The notes: generated by a model not told the origin, from the letters alone. A DNA stretch of 64,000 bases from Massilia sp. 9I (GCF_902506415.1 NZ_LR733275.1:1462448-1526447), one strand, 5' to 3'; positions 17,879 through 27,423 are shown, numbered from the stretch's first letter. Numbers and translations are program-made.

Positions 17879-19180
17879 TTGTTCAGCAATATTCTGTGCG
17901 AGATCACTATTCCTCCGTTCGTCACCCAATGGCTCCGGCAGCGCATCCCCGCCGATTCGGTGATGCGCAAACCCGATTTCCGCCGCTTCTGGTTCAGCAG
18001 CATCCTGGCCCACTTCGGCGCCCAGATCACCCTGCTCGCCCTGCCGATCTGCGCGGTCCTGATGCTGCACGCGACGCCGGCGCAGATGGGCACCCTGGCC
18101 GCCTTCGAATCCCTGCCCTTCCTGCTCTTCGGCCTGCCCTCGGGCGTGCTGCTGGACCGCAGCCGGCGCCTGCCGGTCATGATGGCGAGCGATGCTGTGG
18201 TGGCGATCGCGCTCGCCAGCGTGCCGCTGGCCTGGTGGCTCGGCATCCTGAGCATCCACTGGCTGTACGCGGTCGGTTTCGTGATCGGCGCCGGCCACGT
18301 GGTGGGCGGCAGCGCGGAGCAGGTCTTCCTCACCTTCCTGGTCGGACGCGAAGGCCTGGTCGACGCGCAGTCGAAGTTCGCGGCCACGGAATCGGCGGCG
18401 CGTGTCGTCGGCCCCGGCATGGCGGGCGGCCTGGTGCAGCTGCTGGGCGCGCCGATCGCGATCCTCTGCAACGTCGCCGGCTTCATCGTCTCGCTGCTCA
18501 ACCTGCGCCGCATCCGGGCACGCGAACCGCAGCCGCCGCCGTCGAACGCGCATCCGCTGCGCGACATCCAGGAAGGCCTGGCTTTTGTGTGGCGCCAGCC
18601 GCTGCTGCGCACCTTGGCCTGGGTATCCGCTTGCTGGCACCTGCTTTTCTACGGCTACACCGCCCTGCACGTGATCTTCGCCACGCGCGTACTCGGCATG
18701 AGCGCGGGGACCATGGGGATGGCGAACATGCTTGGTGGCCTGGGCGTGCTGGCGGCTTCGCTGCTGGTCAAGCCGCTGTCGAAGCGTTTCGGCACCGGCG
18801 GCGGCATCCTGGTCGGGCTGTGCGTGTCGGCGCTGGGCTTCGCCCTGGTCCCGGCGATCCCGGCGGCGCTGTTCGGCAGCGCGGGATGGACGGTGGCCGC
18901 CTACGCGATGGTGGTGTTCTGGATCGACTGCGGCGCGACGCTGTTCTTCGTGCCCTACATCGCCCTGCGCCAGCGCGTGACGCCGGACGCGGTGCTGGGC
19001 CGGATGGTGGCGACGATGCGCGCGCTGACCGTGGCCGCGGCGCCCCTCGGCGCCCTGCTGGCGGGCGCGCTGGGCGAAGGCTTCGGTGTGCGCACGGGCC
19101 TGGGCTGCATCGCCGCCGGCGCCGTGCTGCTGGCGGCCGGCGGTGTGTTCGGCACGCGCCTGAGGGAAGCGAACGCGTGA
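17879..19180 (+). CDS. MFS transporter (enterobactin-exporter EntS/macrolide efflux-like family)
   Basis: This highly hydrophobic protein has the pattern of twelve membrane helices, with DFRRFWFSSILAHFGAQIT at the first helix and a GLPSGVLLDRSRRLPVMM loop between helices 2 and 3, the MFS signature. A second half-repeat follows a basic central loop near 215. The TTG at 17879 is the longest start; an ATG at 17963, just before the DFRRFW block, gives 405 residues and looks more natural. The substrate cannot be told. It is divergent from the enoyl-CoA hydratase and convergent with mltA, which stops five bases beyond. Confidence 0.8.
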   Translation: MFSNILCEITIPPFVTQWLRQRIPADSVMRKPDFRRFWFSSILAHFGAQITLLALPICAVLMLHATPAQMGTLAAFESLPFLLFGLPSGVLLDRSRRLPVMMASDAVVAIALASVPLAWWLGILSIHWLYAVGFVIGAGHVVGGSAEQVFLTFLVGREGLVDAQSKFAATESAARVVGPGMAGGLVQLLGAPIAILCNVAGFIVSLLNLRRIRAREPQPPPSNAHPLRDIQEGLAFVWRQPLLRTLAWVSACWHLLFYGYTALHVIFATRVLGMSAGTMGMANMLGGLGVLAASLLVKPLSKRFGTGGGILVGLCVSALGFALVPAIPAALFGSAGWTVAAYAMVVFWIDCGATLFFVPYIALRQRVTPDAVLGRMVATMRALTVAAAPLGALLAGALGEGFGVRTGLGCIAAGAVLLAAGGVFGTRLREANA

Positions 19181-19184
19181 TCGA

Positions 19185-20414
19185 TCAGGGTGCGGGACGC
19201 GGCAGCAGCACCCAGACCTGGCCGCGCTGCTTCATCTTGCCCGCGCGGTCGACTGCATCCGGGCCGAAACCATAGAAGAAGTCGGCCCGCACCGCGCCGC
19301 GGATCGCGCCGCCGGTGTCCTGCGCCATCATCAGGCGCTGCATCGGCACTTCGCTGGCCGCTTCCGTCGTCGCCAGGAACAGCGGCGCGCCGAGCGGGAT
19401 GAAGGAAGGGTCGATCGCCACCGAGCGGCCAGGCGTGAGCGGCACGCCCAGCGCGCCCTTCGGCCCAAGCGAGGGATCCGGCAGCTTTTCTTCGCGGAAG
19501 AAGATATAGCTGGGGTTCACGTTGAACAGCTCCTGGCGCCGGTTCGGATTGGCGACGATCCAGGCGCGGATGCCCTGGGCCGTGGCCTGCTCCGCCGTGA
19601 GTTCGCCCTGCTCCACCAGCCAGCGGCCAATCGCCTTGTAGGGATGACCGTTCTGGTCGGCGTAGGCAACGCGCACGGTCTCGCCGCTCTCGAACTGCAC
19701 CCGTCCCGAGCCCTGCACTTCGAGGAAGAAGGCCTCCACCGGATCGTTCACCCACAGCAGTTCCTTGCCGTTGAAAGGGGCGCGCGCGATCTCGGCGCGG
19801 CTGCTGTACGGGACCACGGTCTTGCCGGACAAGCGCCCGCGCAGGCGCATCCCCTTGAGCTGCGGGTAGAGGCTGCCCAGGTCGACGGTAAGCAGGTCGT
19901 CCGGCACCCGGTAGAGCGGGGTCTGGTAGGCGCCGCCGCGCTTGCGCGACCCATACAGCATCGCTTCGTAGTAACCGGTGATCAGGCCCGTATCGGCGCC
20001 ATCGGCGGCGCGCACCAGGTTCGGCACGAACCAGGTCTCGAAGAAGCGCCGCACGGCCGTGCCATCGCCCGCATCGAGGGCGCGGGCGGCCGCGCACACC
20101 GCTTTCCAGTCGGCCTTGTTGGCCAGGCCGCGGCAGGACTGCAGGAAGGCCGGCATGGCCTGGCGCAGGTCGTCCTGTTCCCAGCCCGGCAAGGCGCCGA
20201 AGGTGGTCGGCGTCATCAAGGGCGTGGGCGCCGGCGGCTGCACCGGCGGGGTCGGCTGCACAGGCGGGGGCGTCGGCTGCTCCGGCACGTAGACCGGGCC
20301 GACCGGCGCCGGCATGCGCACCGGTGGTTGCGGCTGCGGCGTGGTGGTCGAACAGGCCGCCAAAAAGGCGACGAGGGCAAGCGAAGCGGTTACACTGCGG
20401 CGTGGTAATGGCAT
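19185..20414 (-). CDS. mltA: membrane-bound lytic murein transglycosylase A (MltA)
   Basis: MltA cleaves peptidoglycan glycan strands with 1,6-anhydro product formation at the inner face of the outer membrane. The 409-residue protein begins with a lipoprotein signal with Cys21 in LAAC. A Pro-rich linker (about 25-65) follows, then the MltA and 3D domains. The catalytic Asp is in QDTGGAIRG (Asp366), with a second acidic residue in RADFFYG. The start at 20414 was chosen because it gives the signal peptide directly. The upstream small membrane-protein gene is divergent with only 18 bases between the start codons. Confidence 0.93.
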   Translation of the reverse strand: MPLPRRSVTASLALVAFLAACSTTTPQPQPPVRMPAPVGPVYVPEQPTPPPVQPTPPVQPPAPTPLMTPTTFGALPGWEQDDLRQAMPAFLQSCRGLANKADWKAVCAAARALDAGDGTAVRRFFETWFVPNLVRAADGADTGLITGYYEAMLYGSRKRGGAYQTPLYRVPDDLLTVDLGSLYPQLKGMRLRGRLSGKTVVPYSSRAEIARAPFNGKELLWVNDPVEAFFLEVQGSGRVQFESGETVRVAYADQNGHPYKAIGRWLVEQGELTAEQATAQGIRAWIVANPNRRQELFNVNPSYIFFREEKLPDPSLGPKGALGVPLTPGRSVAIDPSFIPLGAPLFLATTEAASEVPMQRLMMAQDTGGAIRGAVRADFFYGFGPDAVDRAGKMKQRGQVWVLLPRPAP

Positions 20415-20432
20415 GAGGACATAAGGACCGAT

Positions 20433-20585
20433 ATGTGGATCTTGATGGTGGAAGCCGGCGTGGCGATGTTCCTGCTCGTCTTTATCGTGTGGTGGACGAT
20501 GTTCGCCGGCCGCAAGGACATTCCGGAAGACGAGCCGGTGCGAAAAGAGCGGCCCGACGAGGGCCGCGACGTCAATCAAAAATAA
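20433..20585 (+). CDS. 50-residue single-span membrane protein of unknown function
   Basis: A short frame begins at an ATG preceded by AAGGACCGAT (a fair ribosome site). It encodes a hydrophobic segment of about 20 residues (2-25, rich in Val, Phe, Trp) and then a charged tail with many Asp, Glu, Arg and Lys. It ends one base before the apaG stop on the other strand, so it fits exactly between divergent mltA and convergent apaG. The pattern of membrane helix plus charged tail, a good ribosome site and exact packing argue that it is real. No function is recognised. Confidence 0.6.
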   Translation: MWILMVEAGVAMFLLVFIVWWTMFAGRKDIPEDEPVRKERPDEGRDVNQK

Positions 20586-20960
20586 TCAGTGCAGCGCGCC
20601 CGGCTGCGCCAGCACGAACTCGGGAATCGGGACTTCGAAGCGGTGGCCATCCTCGGCCACGCAGAAGTATTCGCCATACATCGAGCCTTGCGGCGTGCCG
20701 ACCTGGGTGCCGCTGGTGTATTCGAACTGCTGGCCCGGCTGCAGCAGCGGCTGGTGGCCGACCACGCCGAGGCCGCGCACTTCCTGCACTTGGTTGGCGG
20801 CGTCGGTGATGACCCAGTGGCGCGAGATCAGCTGGGCGGCGATGCTGCCCGTGTTCCTGATCGTGATGGTGTAGCTGAACACGAACTGGTCCCGCTCCGG
20901 GTTGGACTGCTCCGGCAGGTACTGGGTCCTGACGGAGACAGCGAATTCATAGGCGGACAT
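20586..20960 (-). CDS. apaG: ApaG (DUF525) domain protein
   Basis: The 124-residue product is a full-length ApaG protein, a small fibronectin-type-III-like beta fold whose biochemical role is still poorly defined; it is named for linkage to apaH in E. coli. Family blocks seen are YLPEQSNPERDQFVFSYTI, ISRHWVITD, VQEVRGLGVVG and the YTSGTQVGTPQGSMYGEY stretch. The start at 20960 follows a strong ribosome site (AAGGAAAG); longer upstream reading is not family-like. Here it is next to rpe (divergent) and not apaH. A 156-base gap separates it from rpe. Confidence 0.93.
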   Translation of the reverse strand: MSAYEFAVSVRTQYLPEQSNPERDQFVFSYTITIRNTGSIAAQLISRHWVITDAANQVQEVRGLGVVGHQPLLQPGQQFEYTSGTQVGTPQGSMYGEYFCVAEDGHRFEVPIPEFVLAQPGALH

Positions 20961-21116
20961 CGGCTTTCCTTGCGTGATCGTCAACATTGCACAAGCGCCC
21001 TGTATGGCGCAAACGACAATCATACCGCGCAGCGCCATTCTGGGGCGCAGCACCCGGAGCATGCGGACGCCTCATCGGCGTAAAATAGCGGCTTCATTTA
21101 TCCAGCACGACCTTTC

Positions 21117-21788
21117 ATGACTACCTACCGCATCGCCCCCAGCATCCTGTCCGCCGATTTCGCCCGCCTCGGCGAGGAAGTGCGCAATGTCGTCGCCGCC
21201 GGCGCCGACATCATCCACTTCGACGTGATGGACAACCACTACGTCCCGAACCTGACCATCGGCCCGCTGGTGTGCCAGGCGATCCGCCCGCACGTGCAGG
21301 TGCCGATCGACGTGCACCTGATGGTCAAGCCGGTCGACCGCATCATCCCGGACTTCGCCAAGGCCGGCGCCAACATCATCACCTTCCACCCGGAAGCGTC
21401 GGAACACATCGACCGCACCCTGCAGCTGATCCGCGATAACGGCTGCAAGGCCGGCCTGGTGTTCAACCCCCACACCCCGCTGCACTACCTCGAGCACGTG
21501 ATGGACAAGATCGACATGATCCTGATCATGTCGGTCAACCCGGGCTTCGGCGGCCAGTCCTTCATCCCGCAGGCCCTCAAGAAGATCGCGCTGGCGCGCC
21601 GCATGATCGATGAATCGGGCCGCGACATCATGCTGGAGGTCGATGGCGGCATCAAGGCCGACAACATCGCCGAAGCTGCCGCCGCGGGCGCCGACACCTT
21701 CGTCGCCGGTTCGGCTATCTTCGGCAAGCCGGACTACAAGGCCGTGATCGACGCGATGCGCGGCGAACTGGCCAAGGTCGGCAAGTAA
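21117..21788 (+). CDS. rpe: ribulose-phosphate 3-epimerase
   Basis: Rpe interconverts ribulose 5-phosphate and xylulose 5-phosphate in the pentose phosphate pathway. The 223-residue TIM-barrel protein carries the standard series: [15 protein letters not shown], the metal site [36 protein letters not shown] and EVDGGI. All metal and catalytic positions of the family appear intact. It overlaps gph in a TAATG, so the two are translationally coupled, a common rpe-gph-trpEGDC order in betaproteobacteria. A -10-like TAAAAT lies at 21081-21086 without a good -35. Confidence 0.96.
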   Translation: MTTYRIAPSILSADFARLGEEVRNVVAAGADIIHFDVMDNHYVPNLTIGPLVCQAIRPHVQVPIDVHLMVKPVDRIIPDFAKAGANIITFHPEASEHIDRTLQLIRDNGCKAGLVFNPHTPLHYLEHVMDKIDMILIMSVNPGFGGQSFIPQALKKIALARRMIDESGRDIMLEVDGGIKADNIAEAAAAGADTFVAGSAIFGKPDYKAVIDAMRGELAKVGK

Positions 21789-22486
21789 TGCGGAGCGGCG
21801 CAGCACGCATCCGGGCTGTCATCATCGACCTGGACGGCACCATGTTGGATACGGTGCCCGACTTCGAGGCGGCCCTGAACGGCATGCGCGCCGACCTGGG
21901 GCTCGCCCCGATCACGCAAGAAACCATCAAGCCGCTGGTCGGCAAGGGCTCCGAAAAGCTGGTGCGCGACGCCCTGCTGCTCGACTGGGATGCAGCGCGC
22001 GTGGACGCGGTGTTTGATGAGGCCCTGGCCGGCTACCAGCGCCACTACCTTGCCATCAACGGCGATCGCAGCACGCTGTTCGACGGCGTGCTCGAAGGCC
22101 TGGCGGCGATGAAGGAACAGGGCCTGCGCCTGGCCTGCGTCACCAACAAGCCGATGGCCTTCACCACGCCGCTGCTGGCGCAGAAAGGCCTGGCGCCCTG
22201 GTTCGAGCTGGTCTACGGCGGCGATTCCTTCCCGAAGAAAAAGCCGGACCCGATGCCGCTGCTGGGCGTGTGCAGCGCATTCGACCTGTCACCGATGCAG
22301 GTGGTGGCAATCGGCGACTCGTCGAACGACGCCGAGGCGGCGCGCGCAGCGGGCTGTTTCGTGCTCACCGTGCCATATGGTTATAACCACGGACGGCCTA
22401 TACAAGAAATTAAATCTGATGGTATAGTGGTTTCGCTGCTCGACGCAGCCGCGCTCATATCTGCGCATAACCAGACCTCAAAATAA
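21788..22486 (+). CDS. gph: phosphoglycolate phosphatase, HAD family
   Basis: This 232-residue HAD hydrolase removes 2-phosphoglycolate, a product of DNA 3'-end repair and oxygenase side reactions. It has the nucleophile motif IDLDGTMLDT, motif II VTNKP, Lys in FPKKKPDP and the acidic motif GDSSNDAEAARAAG, with a four-helix cap domain after motif I. The ATG overlaps the rpe stop. The 3' end is AT-richer than the rest, and the trp leader peptide begins 12 bases after its stop, so the trp promoter may lie inside its coding end. Confidence 0.93.
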   Translation: MRSGAARIRAVIIDLDGTMLDTVPDFEAALNGMRADLGLAPITQETIKPLVGKGSEKLVRDALLLDWDAARVDAVFDEALAGYQRHYLAINGDRSTLFDGVLEGLAAMKEQGLRLACVTNKPMAFTTPLLAQKGLAPWFELVYGGDSFPKKKPDPMPLLGVCSAFDLSPMQVVAIGDSSNDAEAARAAGCFVLTVPYGYNHGRPIQEIKSDGIVVSLLDAAALISAHNQTSK

Positions 22487-22497
22487 GTCATCTATAC

Positions 22498-22584
22498 ATG
22501 TTTTTCACCAAAAAACACACTGTCAACCAGACCGGCGCCCTTGAGGCCTGGCTGTGGCGACGCTGGCAATCCTGGGCTAACTAA
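22498..22584 (+). CDS. trpL: tryptophan attenuator leader peptide TrpL
   Basis: A 28-codon frame encodes a peptide ending in [12 protein letters not shown], with four Trp codons in the last eleven residues, directly before a terminator hairpin and trpE. This is the classical arrangement for ribosome-mediated attenuation: stalling at Trp codons when charged tRNA-Trp is scarce prevents the terminator from forming. A possible -10 (TATAGT, 22423-22428) lies within gph, with no clear -35. The alternative antiterminator pairing was not worked out base by base. Confidence 0.85.
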   Translation: MFFTKKHTVNQTGALEAWLWRRWQSWAN

Positions 22585-22596
22585 CCCGTCTTGATT

Positions 22597-22628
22597 GCTG
22601 TCGGCTGCGCTTGCCCGACAGGTTTTTT
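22597..22628 (+). terminator. trp operon attenuator (rho-independent terminator)
   Basis: CTGTCGG (22598-22604) pairs with CCGACAG (22615-22621), and six T follow at 22623-22628. It lies 13 bases after the TrpL stop codon and 48 bases before the trpE start, as expected for an attenuator. Confidence 0.85.
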
Positions 22629-22676
22629 GAAGTGAACCACCGCCCCTCCCTTCACCTGGGCGGTCTGGAGATAAGC

Positions 22677-24173
22677 ATGACCGAACTCGAATTCAAATCG
22701 CTGGCCAACCAGGGCTACAACCGCATTCCTTTGATCGCGGAAGCTTTTGCTGACCTCGAAACCCCGCTCACGCTCTACCTCAAGCTGGCCCAGTCGCAGC
22801 AGACCGGCAAGAACACCTTCCTGCTCGAATCGGTGGTCGGCGGCGAGCGCTTCGGCCGCTTTTCCTTCATCGGCCTGCCTGCTTCCACGCTGATCCGCAG
22901 CACCGGCAAGCGCCTCGAAGTCGTCAAGAACGGCGAAGTGATCGAGACCCACGACGGCAACCCGCTCGAATTCATCGAGGCTTACCAGGCGCGTTTCAAG
23001 GTCGCCCTGCGTCCCGGCATGCCGCGTTTCTGCGGCGGCCTGGCCGGCTACTTCGGCTACGACACCGTGCGCCACATCGAGCGCAAGCTGGAAAACAGCT
23101 GCCCGCCGGACGAACTGGGACTGCCGGACATCCAGCTGATGCTGACCGAAGAACTGGCGGTGATCGACAACCTGTCGGGCAAGCTCTACCTGATCGTCTA
23201 CGCCGATCCCTCGCATCCGGAAGCCTATGGACGCGCGCGCCAGCGCCTGAAGGACCTGCGCGTGATGCTGCGCCGGAGCGTGGATGCGCCGGTGACCTCG
23301 AGCTCGGTGCGTACCCAGGAGGTGCGCGACTTCAGCAAGGAAGACTATCTGAAGGCGGTGGCGCGGGCCCACGAATACGTGATGGCGGGCGACCTGATGC
23401 AGGTGCAGATCGGCCAGCGCATCCGCAAGCCTTACGTCGATTCGCCGCTCTCGCTGTACCGCTCGCTGCGTTCGCTGAACCCGTCGCCCTACATGTACTA
23501 CTACAATTTCGGCGACATGCAGATCGTCGGCTCCTCGCCGGAGATCCTGGTGCGTAACGAAGCCTTGCCCGAGGGCGGCAAGAAGGTCACGCTGCGCCCG
23601 ATCGCCGGCACCCGCACGCGTGGCGCGACGCCGGAACGCGATGCCGAACTGGCGGCCGAACTGCTGGCCGATCCGAAGGAGATCGCCGAGCACGTAATGC
23701 TGATCGACCTGGCGCGCAACGACATCGGCCGCATTGCGGACACCGGCAGCGTGAAGGTCACCGACCGCATGGTCATCGAGAAGTACTCGCACGTGCAGCA
23801 CATCGTCTCCAACGTGGAAGGCAAGCTGAAAGACGGCATGTCGAACCTGGACGTGCTGCGCGCTACCTTCCCAGCCGGGACCCTGACCGGCGCGCCGAAA
23901 GTGCGGGCGATGGAAGTCATCGACGAACTCGAACCGGTCAAGCGCGGCATCTACGGCGGCGCGTGCGGCTACCTGTCGTTTGGCGGCGAGATGGACGTGG
24001 CGATCGCGATCCGCACCGGCGTGATCAAGGACGGCAACCTGTACGTGCAGGCCGCAGCCGGCATCGTGGCCGATTCCATCCCCGAGATGGAATGGCAGGA
24101 AACGGAAAACAAGGCGCGCGCCGTGCTGCGCGCGGCCGAACAGGTCCAGGACGGCCTGGATGGGGAGTTCTGA
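22677..24173 (+). CDS. trpE: anthranilate synthase component I TrpE
   Basis: TrpE makes anthranilate from chorismate with ammonia supplied by TrpG, the first step of tryptophan synthesis. The 498-residue protein contains the LLES motif (49-52) used for feedback inhibition by tryptophan. The chorismate-binding blocks include [56 protein letters not shown] and [11 protein letters not shown]. The ATG at 22677 has a GGAG ribosome site nine bases upstream; earlier in-frame codons lie inside the attenuator hairpin and are excluded. It is followed one base later by trpG. Confidence 0.96.
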   Translation: MTELEFKSLANQGYNRIPLIAEAFADLETPLTLYLKLAQSQQTGKNTFLLESVVGGERFGRFSFIGLPASTLIRSTGKRLEVVKNGEVIETHDGNPLEFIEAYQARFKVALRPGMPRFCGGLAGYFGYDTVRHIERKLENSCPPDELGLPDIQLMLTEELAVIDNLSGKLYLIVYADPSHPEAYGRARQRLKDLRVMLRRSVDAPVTSSSVRTQEVRDFSKEDYLKAVARAHEYVMAGDLMQVQIGQRIRKPYVDSPLSLYRSLRSLNPSPYMYYYNFGDMQIVGSSPEILVRNEALPEGGKKVTLRPIAGTRTRGATPERDAELAAELLADPKEIAEHVMLIDLARNDIGRIADTGSVKVTDRMVIEKYSHVQHIVSNVEGKLKDGMSNLDVLRATFPAGTLTGAPKVRAMEVIDELEPVKRGIYGGACGYLSFGGEMDVAIAIRTGVIKDGNLYVQAAAGIVADSIPEMEWQETENKARAVLRAAEQVQDGLDGEF

Positions 24174-24174
24174 C

Positions 24175-24738
24175 ATGCTGCTAATGATCGATAACTACGA
24201 CTCGTTCACCTACAACATCGTCCAGTACCTGGGCGAGCTGGGCGAGGACGTGCGCACGGTGCGCAACGACGAGATCACTTTGAAAGATATCGAAGCGTTG
24301 GGGCCTGAGCGCATCTGCATCTCGCCGGGACCGAAGGCGCCGAAAGACGCCGGCATCTCGCTCGACATCCTGCGCGAATTCAAGGGCAAGCTGCCGATCC
24401 TGGGCGTATGCCTCGGCCACCAGGCGATCGGCGAAGCGTTTGGGGGTAAGGTCATCCGCGCCAAGCAGGTCATGCACGGCAAGACCTCGCTGATCGCGCA
24501 CACCGGCGAAGGCGTGTTCAAGGACTTGCCGAGTCCCTTCACCGTGATCCGCTACCACTCGCTCGCGATCGAGCGCGCTTCGCTGCCCGACTGCCTGGAA
24601 GTGACCGCGTGGACCGACGACGGCGAGATCATGGGCGTGCGCCACAAGGAATACGACATCGAAGGGGTGCAGTTCCATCCCGAGTCGATCCTGTCGGAGC
24701 ACGGCCACGCGCTGTTCAAGAACTTCCTCGCGCGCTGA
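24175..24738 (+). CDS. trpG: anthranilate synthase component II, glutamine amidotransferase TrpG
   Basis: This 187-residue class I glutamine amidotransferase gives ammonia to TrpE. The catalytic triad is visible as Cys79 in GVCLGHQ, His168 and Glu170 in VQFHPES. The N-terminal block [11 protein letters not shown] is typical. In related bacteria the same subunit can also serve PabB for folate synthesis. The ATG at 24175 lies one base after the trpE stop. After trpG the operon is interrupted by a 193-base gap containing an inverted-repeat element. Confidence 0.95.
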   Translation: MLLMIDNYDSFTYNIVQYLGELGEDVRTVRNDEITLKDIEALGPERICISPGPKAPKDAGISLDILREFKGKLPILGVCLGHQAIGEAFGGKVIRAKQVMHGKTSLIAHTGEGVFKDLPSPFTVIRYHSLAIERASLPDCLEVTAWTDDGEIMGVRHKEYDIEGVQFHPESILSEHGHALFKNFLAR

Positions 24739-24759
24739 GATTCACTGCCAGCCTAAAGA

Positions 24760-24865
24760 CCGTCGTTCCGGCGAAGGCCGGAACCCAATTTTGCGTGAAC
24801 AGCCACTACTGTTCGAGCTAGTGGTTCGCAGCGAACTTGGATTCCCGCCTACGCGGGAATGACGG
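24760..24865. repeat. MITE-like imperfect inverted repeat between trpG and trpD
   Basis: Two 29-base arms (24760-24788 and 24837-24865) are inverted copies with about five mismatches, each itself nearly palindromic around the cores GTTCCGGCGAAGGCCGGAAC and ATTCCCGCCTACGCGGGAAT. They flank 48 unrelated bases. The cores resemble the GTCATTCCCGCGAAGGCGGGAATC family of dispersed palindromes common in proteobacterial genomes and in Neisseria. No second copy was noticed in this window. It would form a stable stem in the trpG-trpD message. Confidence 0.75.
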
Positions 24866-24931
24866 AGCTTAGGGCGCGGAGCGAGCGATGTGCTAGCGAC
24901 TAGCAAACGATTTTCAAACACTGGACCCGCC

Positions 24932-25969
24932 ATGCCGATCACCCCACAAGAAGCCCTGCTGCGCTGTATCGAACACCGTGAGATCTTCCACGACGAGATG
25001 CTGCATCTGTTCCGCCAGATCATGTCGGGCGAGATGTCACCGACCATGGTCGCGGCACTGACCATGGGCCTGCGCGTCAAGAAGGAAACCATCGGCGAGA
25101 TCACCGCCGCCGCGCAGGTGATGCGCGAATTCTCGACCAAGGTGCCGATGGCCGACACCACCAACCTGCTCGACATCGTCGGCACTGGAGGCGATGGCGC
25201 CCATACCTTCAACATCTCGAGCGCGGCGATGTTCGTGGCTGCCGCCGCCGGCGCCCGGGTGGCCAAGCACGGCGGGCGCAGCGTGTCCTCGTCCTCGGGC
25301 AGCGCCGACCTGATCGAATCGCTGGGCGCCCAGATCGACCTGAAACCGGAGCAGATCGCCCAGTCGATCGCCCAGACCGGCATCGGCTTCATGTTCGCGC
25401 CCAACCACCACGCCGCCATGAAGCACGTGGCGCCGGTGCGCCGCGAACTGGGCGTGCGCAGCATCTTCAATATCCTGGGGCCCCTGACCAATCCGGCCGG
25501 CGCGCCGAACATCCTGATGGGCGTGTTCCACCCCGACCTGGTCGGCATCCAGGTGCGCGTGCTGCAGCGCCTCGGCGCCCAGCACGCGATGGTGGTCTGG
25601 GGCCGTGACAACATGGACGAGGTCTCGCTCGGCGCCGGCACCCTGGTGGGCGAGCTGGTCGACGGCGAGATCCGCGAATACGAGATCCACCCGGAAGACT
25701 TCGGCATGGCGATGATCTCGAGCCGCAACCTGAAAGTGGCCAACACCGCGGAGTCGAAGGAGCGGGTGCTGGAAGCGCTGCGCGGCGAACCGGGTCCGGC
25801 CACCGACATCGTGGCGCTCAATGCCGGCACCGCGCTGTATGCGGCCGGGGTTGTTTCGTCGATCGAGGAAGGATTGGCGAAAGCCCGTGCTACGATCGCG
25901 TCCGGCGCGGCCCTGGCCAAGCTCAAGCAATTCGTCACCGTCACGCGCCAGCTCGGCGGCCTCTCCTAA
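24932..25969 (+). CDS. trpD: anthranilate phosphoribosyltransferase TrpD
   Basis: TrpD joins anthranilate to PRPP. The 345-residue protein has the PRPP-binding GTGGDG (84-89), [27 protein letters not shown] (about 114-128), [15 protein letters not shown] and [18 protein letters not shown] blocks (here [14 protein letters not shown]). The ATG at 24932 matches the family N-terminus; an earlier frame start at 24890 adds residues that resemble nothing. It lacks the fused glutamine amidotransferase domain found in enterobacteria. It is followed 10 bases later by the LysE-type exporter gene. Confidence 0.96.
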   Translation: MPITPQEALLRCIEHREIFHDEMLHLFRQIMSGEMSPTMVAALTMGLRVKKETIGEITAAAQVMREFSTKVPMADTTNLLDIVGTGGDGAHTFNISSAAMFVAAAAGARVAKHGGRSVSSSSGSADLIESLGAQIDLKPEQIAQSIAQTGIGFMFAPNHHAAMKHVAPVRRELGVRSIFNILGPLTNPAGAPNILMGVFHPDLVGIQVRVLQRLGAQHAMVVWGRDNMDEVSLGAGTLVGELVDGEIREYEIHPEDFGMAMISSRNLKVANTAESKERVLEALRGEPGPATDIVALNAGTALYAAGVVSSIEEGLAKARATIASGAALAKLKQFVTVTRQLGGLS

Positions 25970-25979
25970 GGAATACAGC

Positions 25980-26612
25980 ATGTTCGGAATCCATGATCTC
26001 CCGCTCTTCATCATTTCCGGACTGCTCCTGAACATCATGCCGGGTCCTGATTCGCTCCTGATCATGACCCGCAGCGCCACCCAGGGCTGGCGCGCCGGCG
26101 TCGCGGCCTCGCTGGGCATCGGCGCCGGGACGATGGTGCACATCTGCGCCGCGGCGCTCGGCCTGTCGGCGGTGCTCGCCACCTCGGCAACGGCCTTCAC
26201 CGTGGTGAAGCTGGTGGGCGCCGCCTACATCCTCTACATGGCGGTCGGCCTGCTGCGCAGCCGCAAAGGCGACGGCAAGAGCGTGGCGCCGGCCCTGCCC
26301 GCCCTCCCCTACCGCAAGATCTTCGCGCAGGGTTTTCTCACCAACGTGCTCAATCCGAAGGTGGCGCTGTTCTTCCTGGCCTTCGTCCCGCAATTCATCC
26401 ATGCCGATGCGCCGAACAAGGCGCTGGCCTTCATCCTCCTCGGCTGCATCTTCAACTTCAACGGCATGCTGTGGTGCTGCGGCCTGGCCTTGAGCACGGC
26501 CAAGGCCAGCGAACGCATCAAGCTGAACCCGAGCGTCTCGCTATGGCTCAACCGCGTCACCGGCAGCCTGTTCGTCTGGCTCGGCGTGAAGCTCGCACTG
26601 TCCAAGCAATAA
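25980..26612 (+). CDS. LysE/RhtB-family amino acid exporter inside the trp operon
   Basis: The 210-residue protein has about six hydrophobic segments and the LysE-family N-terminal pattern [21 protein letters not shown] followed by [11 protein letters not shown], and the [15 protein letters not shown] block. A ribosome site TAAGGA precedes the ATG. It sits between trpD and trpC with gaps of only 10 bases on each side, so it is co-transcribed with tryptophan synthesis genes. Export of tryptophan, anthranilate or another aromatic or neutral amino acid is a reasonable inference from context, but the substrate cannot be read from sequence. Confidence 0.88.
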   Translation: MFGIHDLPLFIISGLLLNIMPGPDSLLIMTRSATQGWRAGVAASLGIGAGTMVHICAAALGLSAVLATSATAFTVVKLVGAAYILYMAVGLLRSRKGDGKSVAPALPALPYRKIFAQGFLTNVLNPKVALFFLAFVPQFIHADAPNKALAFILLGCIFNFNGMLWCCGLALSTAKASERIKLNPSVSLWLNRVTGSLFVWLGVKLALSKQ

Positions 26613-26622
26613 GGCTTTTCCT

Positions 26623-27423
26623 ATGTCCGATATCCTCAACAAGATCCTGGCCGTCAAGGCCATCGAGGTCGCCGCCGCCCAGAAGCAGCGCGACCTTCAC
26701 AGCCTGCGCCGCGATGTCGAAAGCGATGCCGAGGCACGCCGTGACATCCGCGGCTTCGAGAACAGCCTGCGCGACAAGATCGCGGCGGGCCATGCCGGCA
26801 TCATCGCGGAAGTGAAGAAAGCCTCGCCCTCGAAAGGCGTGCTGCGGCCCGACTTCCAGCCGGCGGCGATCGCGCAGAGCTATGCGGCGCATGGCGCGGC
26901 CTGCCTGTCGGTGCTGACCGACGTGCAGTTCTTCCAGGGTTCGAGCGACTACCTGCGCCAGGCGCGCGCGGCCTGCACGCTGCCTGTCATCCGCAAGGAC
27001 TTCATCGTCGATCCCTACCAGGTGTACGAGGCGCGTGCGATGGGTGCGGATGCGATCCTCCTGATCGTATCGGCGCTGGACCACGGCCTGATGGCGGAAC
27101 TGGAAGCCTGCGCCCATGACCTGGGGATGGACGTGCTGGTCGAGGTGCACGACGGCGAGGAACTGACGGCGGCGCTGAAGCTCAAGACCCGCCTGGTGGG
27201 CATCAATAACCGCAACCTGCGCACGTTTGAGGTGTCGCTCGACACCACCCTCGGCCTGTTGGAGCGCATTCCGGCGGAGCGCCTGGTGGTGACCGAATCG
27301 GGCATCATGGGCCCGGCCGATGTGCAACGGATGCGCGAGGCCGATGTCCACGCCTTCCTGGTCGGTGAAGCCTTCATGCGAGCGCCGGATCCGGGCGTCG
27401 AATTGCAGAGGCTGTTCGGCTAG
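26623..27423 (+). CDS. trpC: indole-3-glycerol-phosphate synthase TrpC
   Basis: TrpC closes the indole ring, making indole-3-glycerol phosphate. The 266-residue TIM barrel shows [13 protein letters not shown] (catalytic Lys region, about 60-72), [60 protein letters not shown] and TESGI blocks. It is monofunctional, with no TrpF domain. It ends the trp genes in this window; trpF, trpB and trpA are not here. No terminator was seen in the 93 bases to the next gene. Confidence 0.96.
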   Translation: MSDILNKILAVKAIEVAAAQKQRDLHSLRRDVESDAEARRDIRGFENSLRDKIAAGHAGIIAEVKKASPSKGVLRPDFQPAAIAQSYAAHGAACLSVLTDVQFFQGSSDYLRQARAACTLPVIRKDFIVDPYQVYEARAMGADAILLIVSALDHGLMAELEACAHDLGMDVLVEVHDGEELTAALKLKTRLVGINNRNLRTFEVSLDTTLGLLERIPAERLVVTESGIMGPADVQRMREADVHAFLVGEAFMRAPDPGVELQRLFG

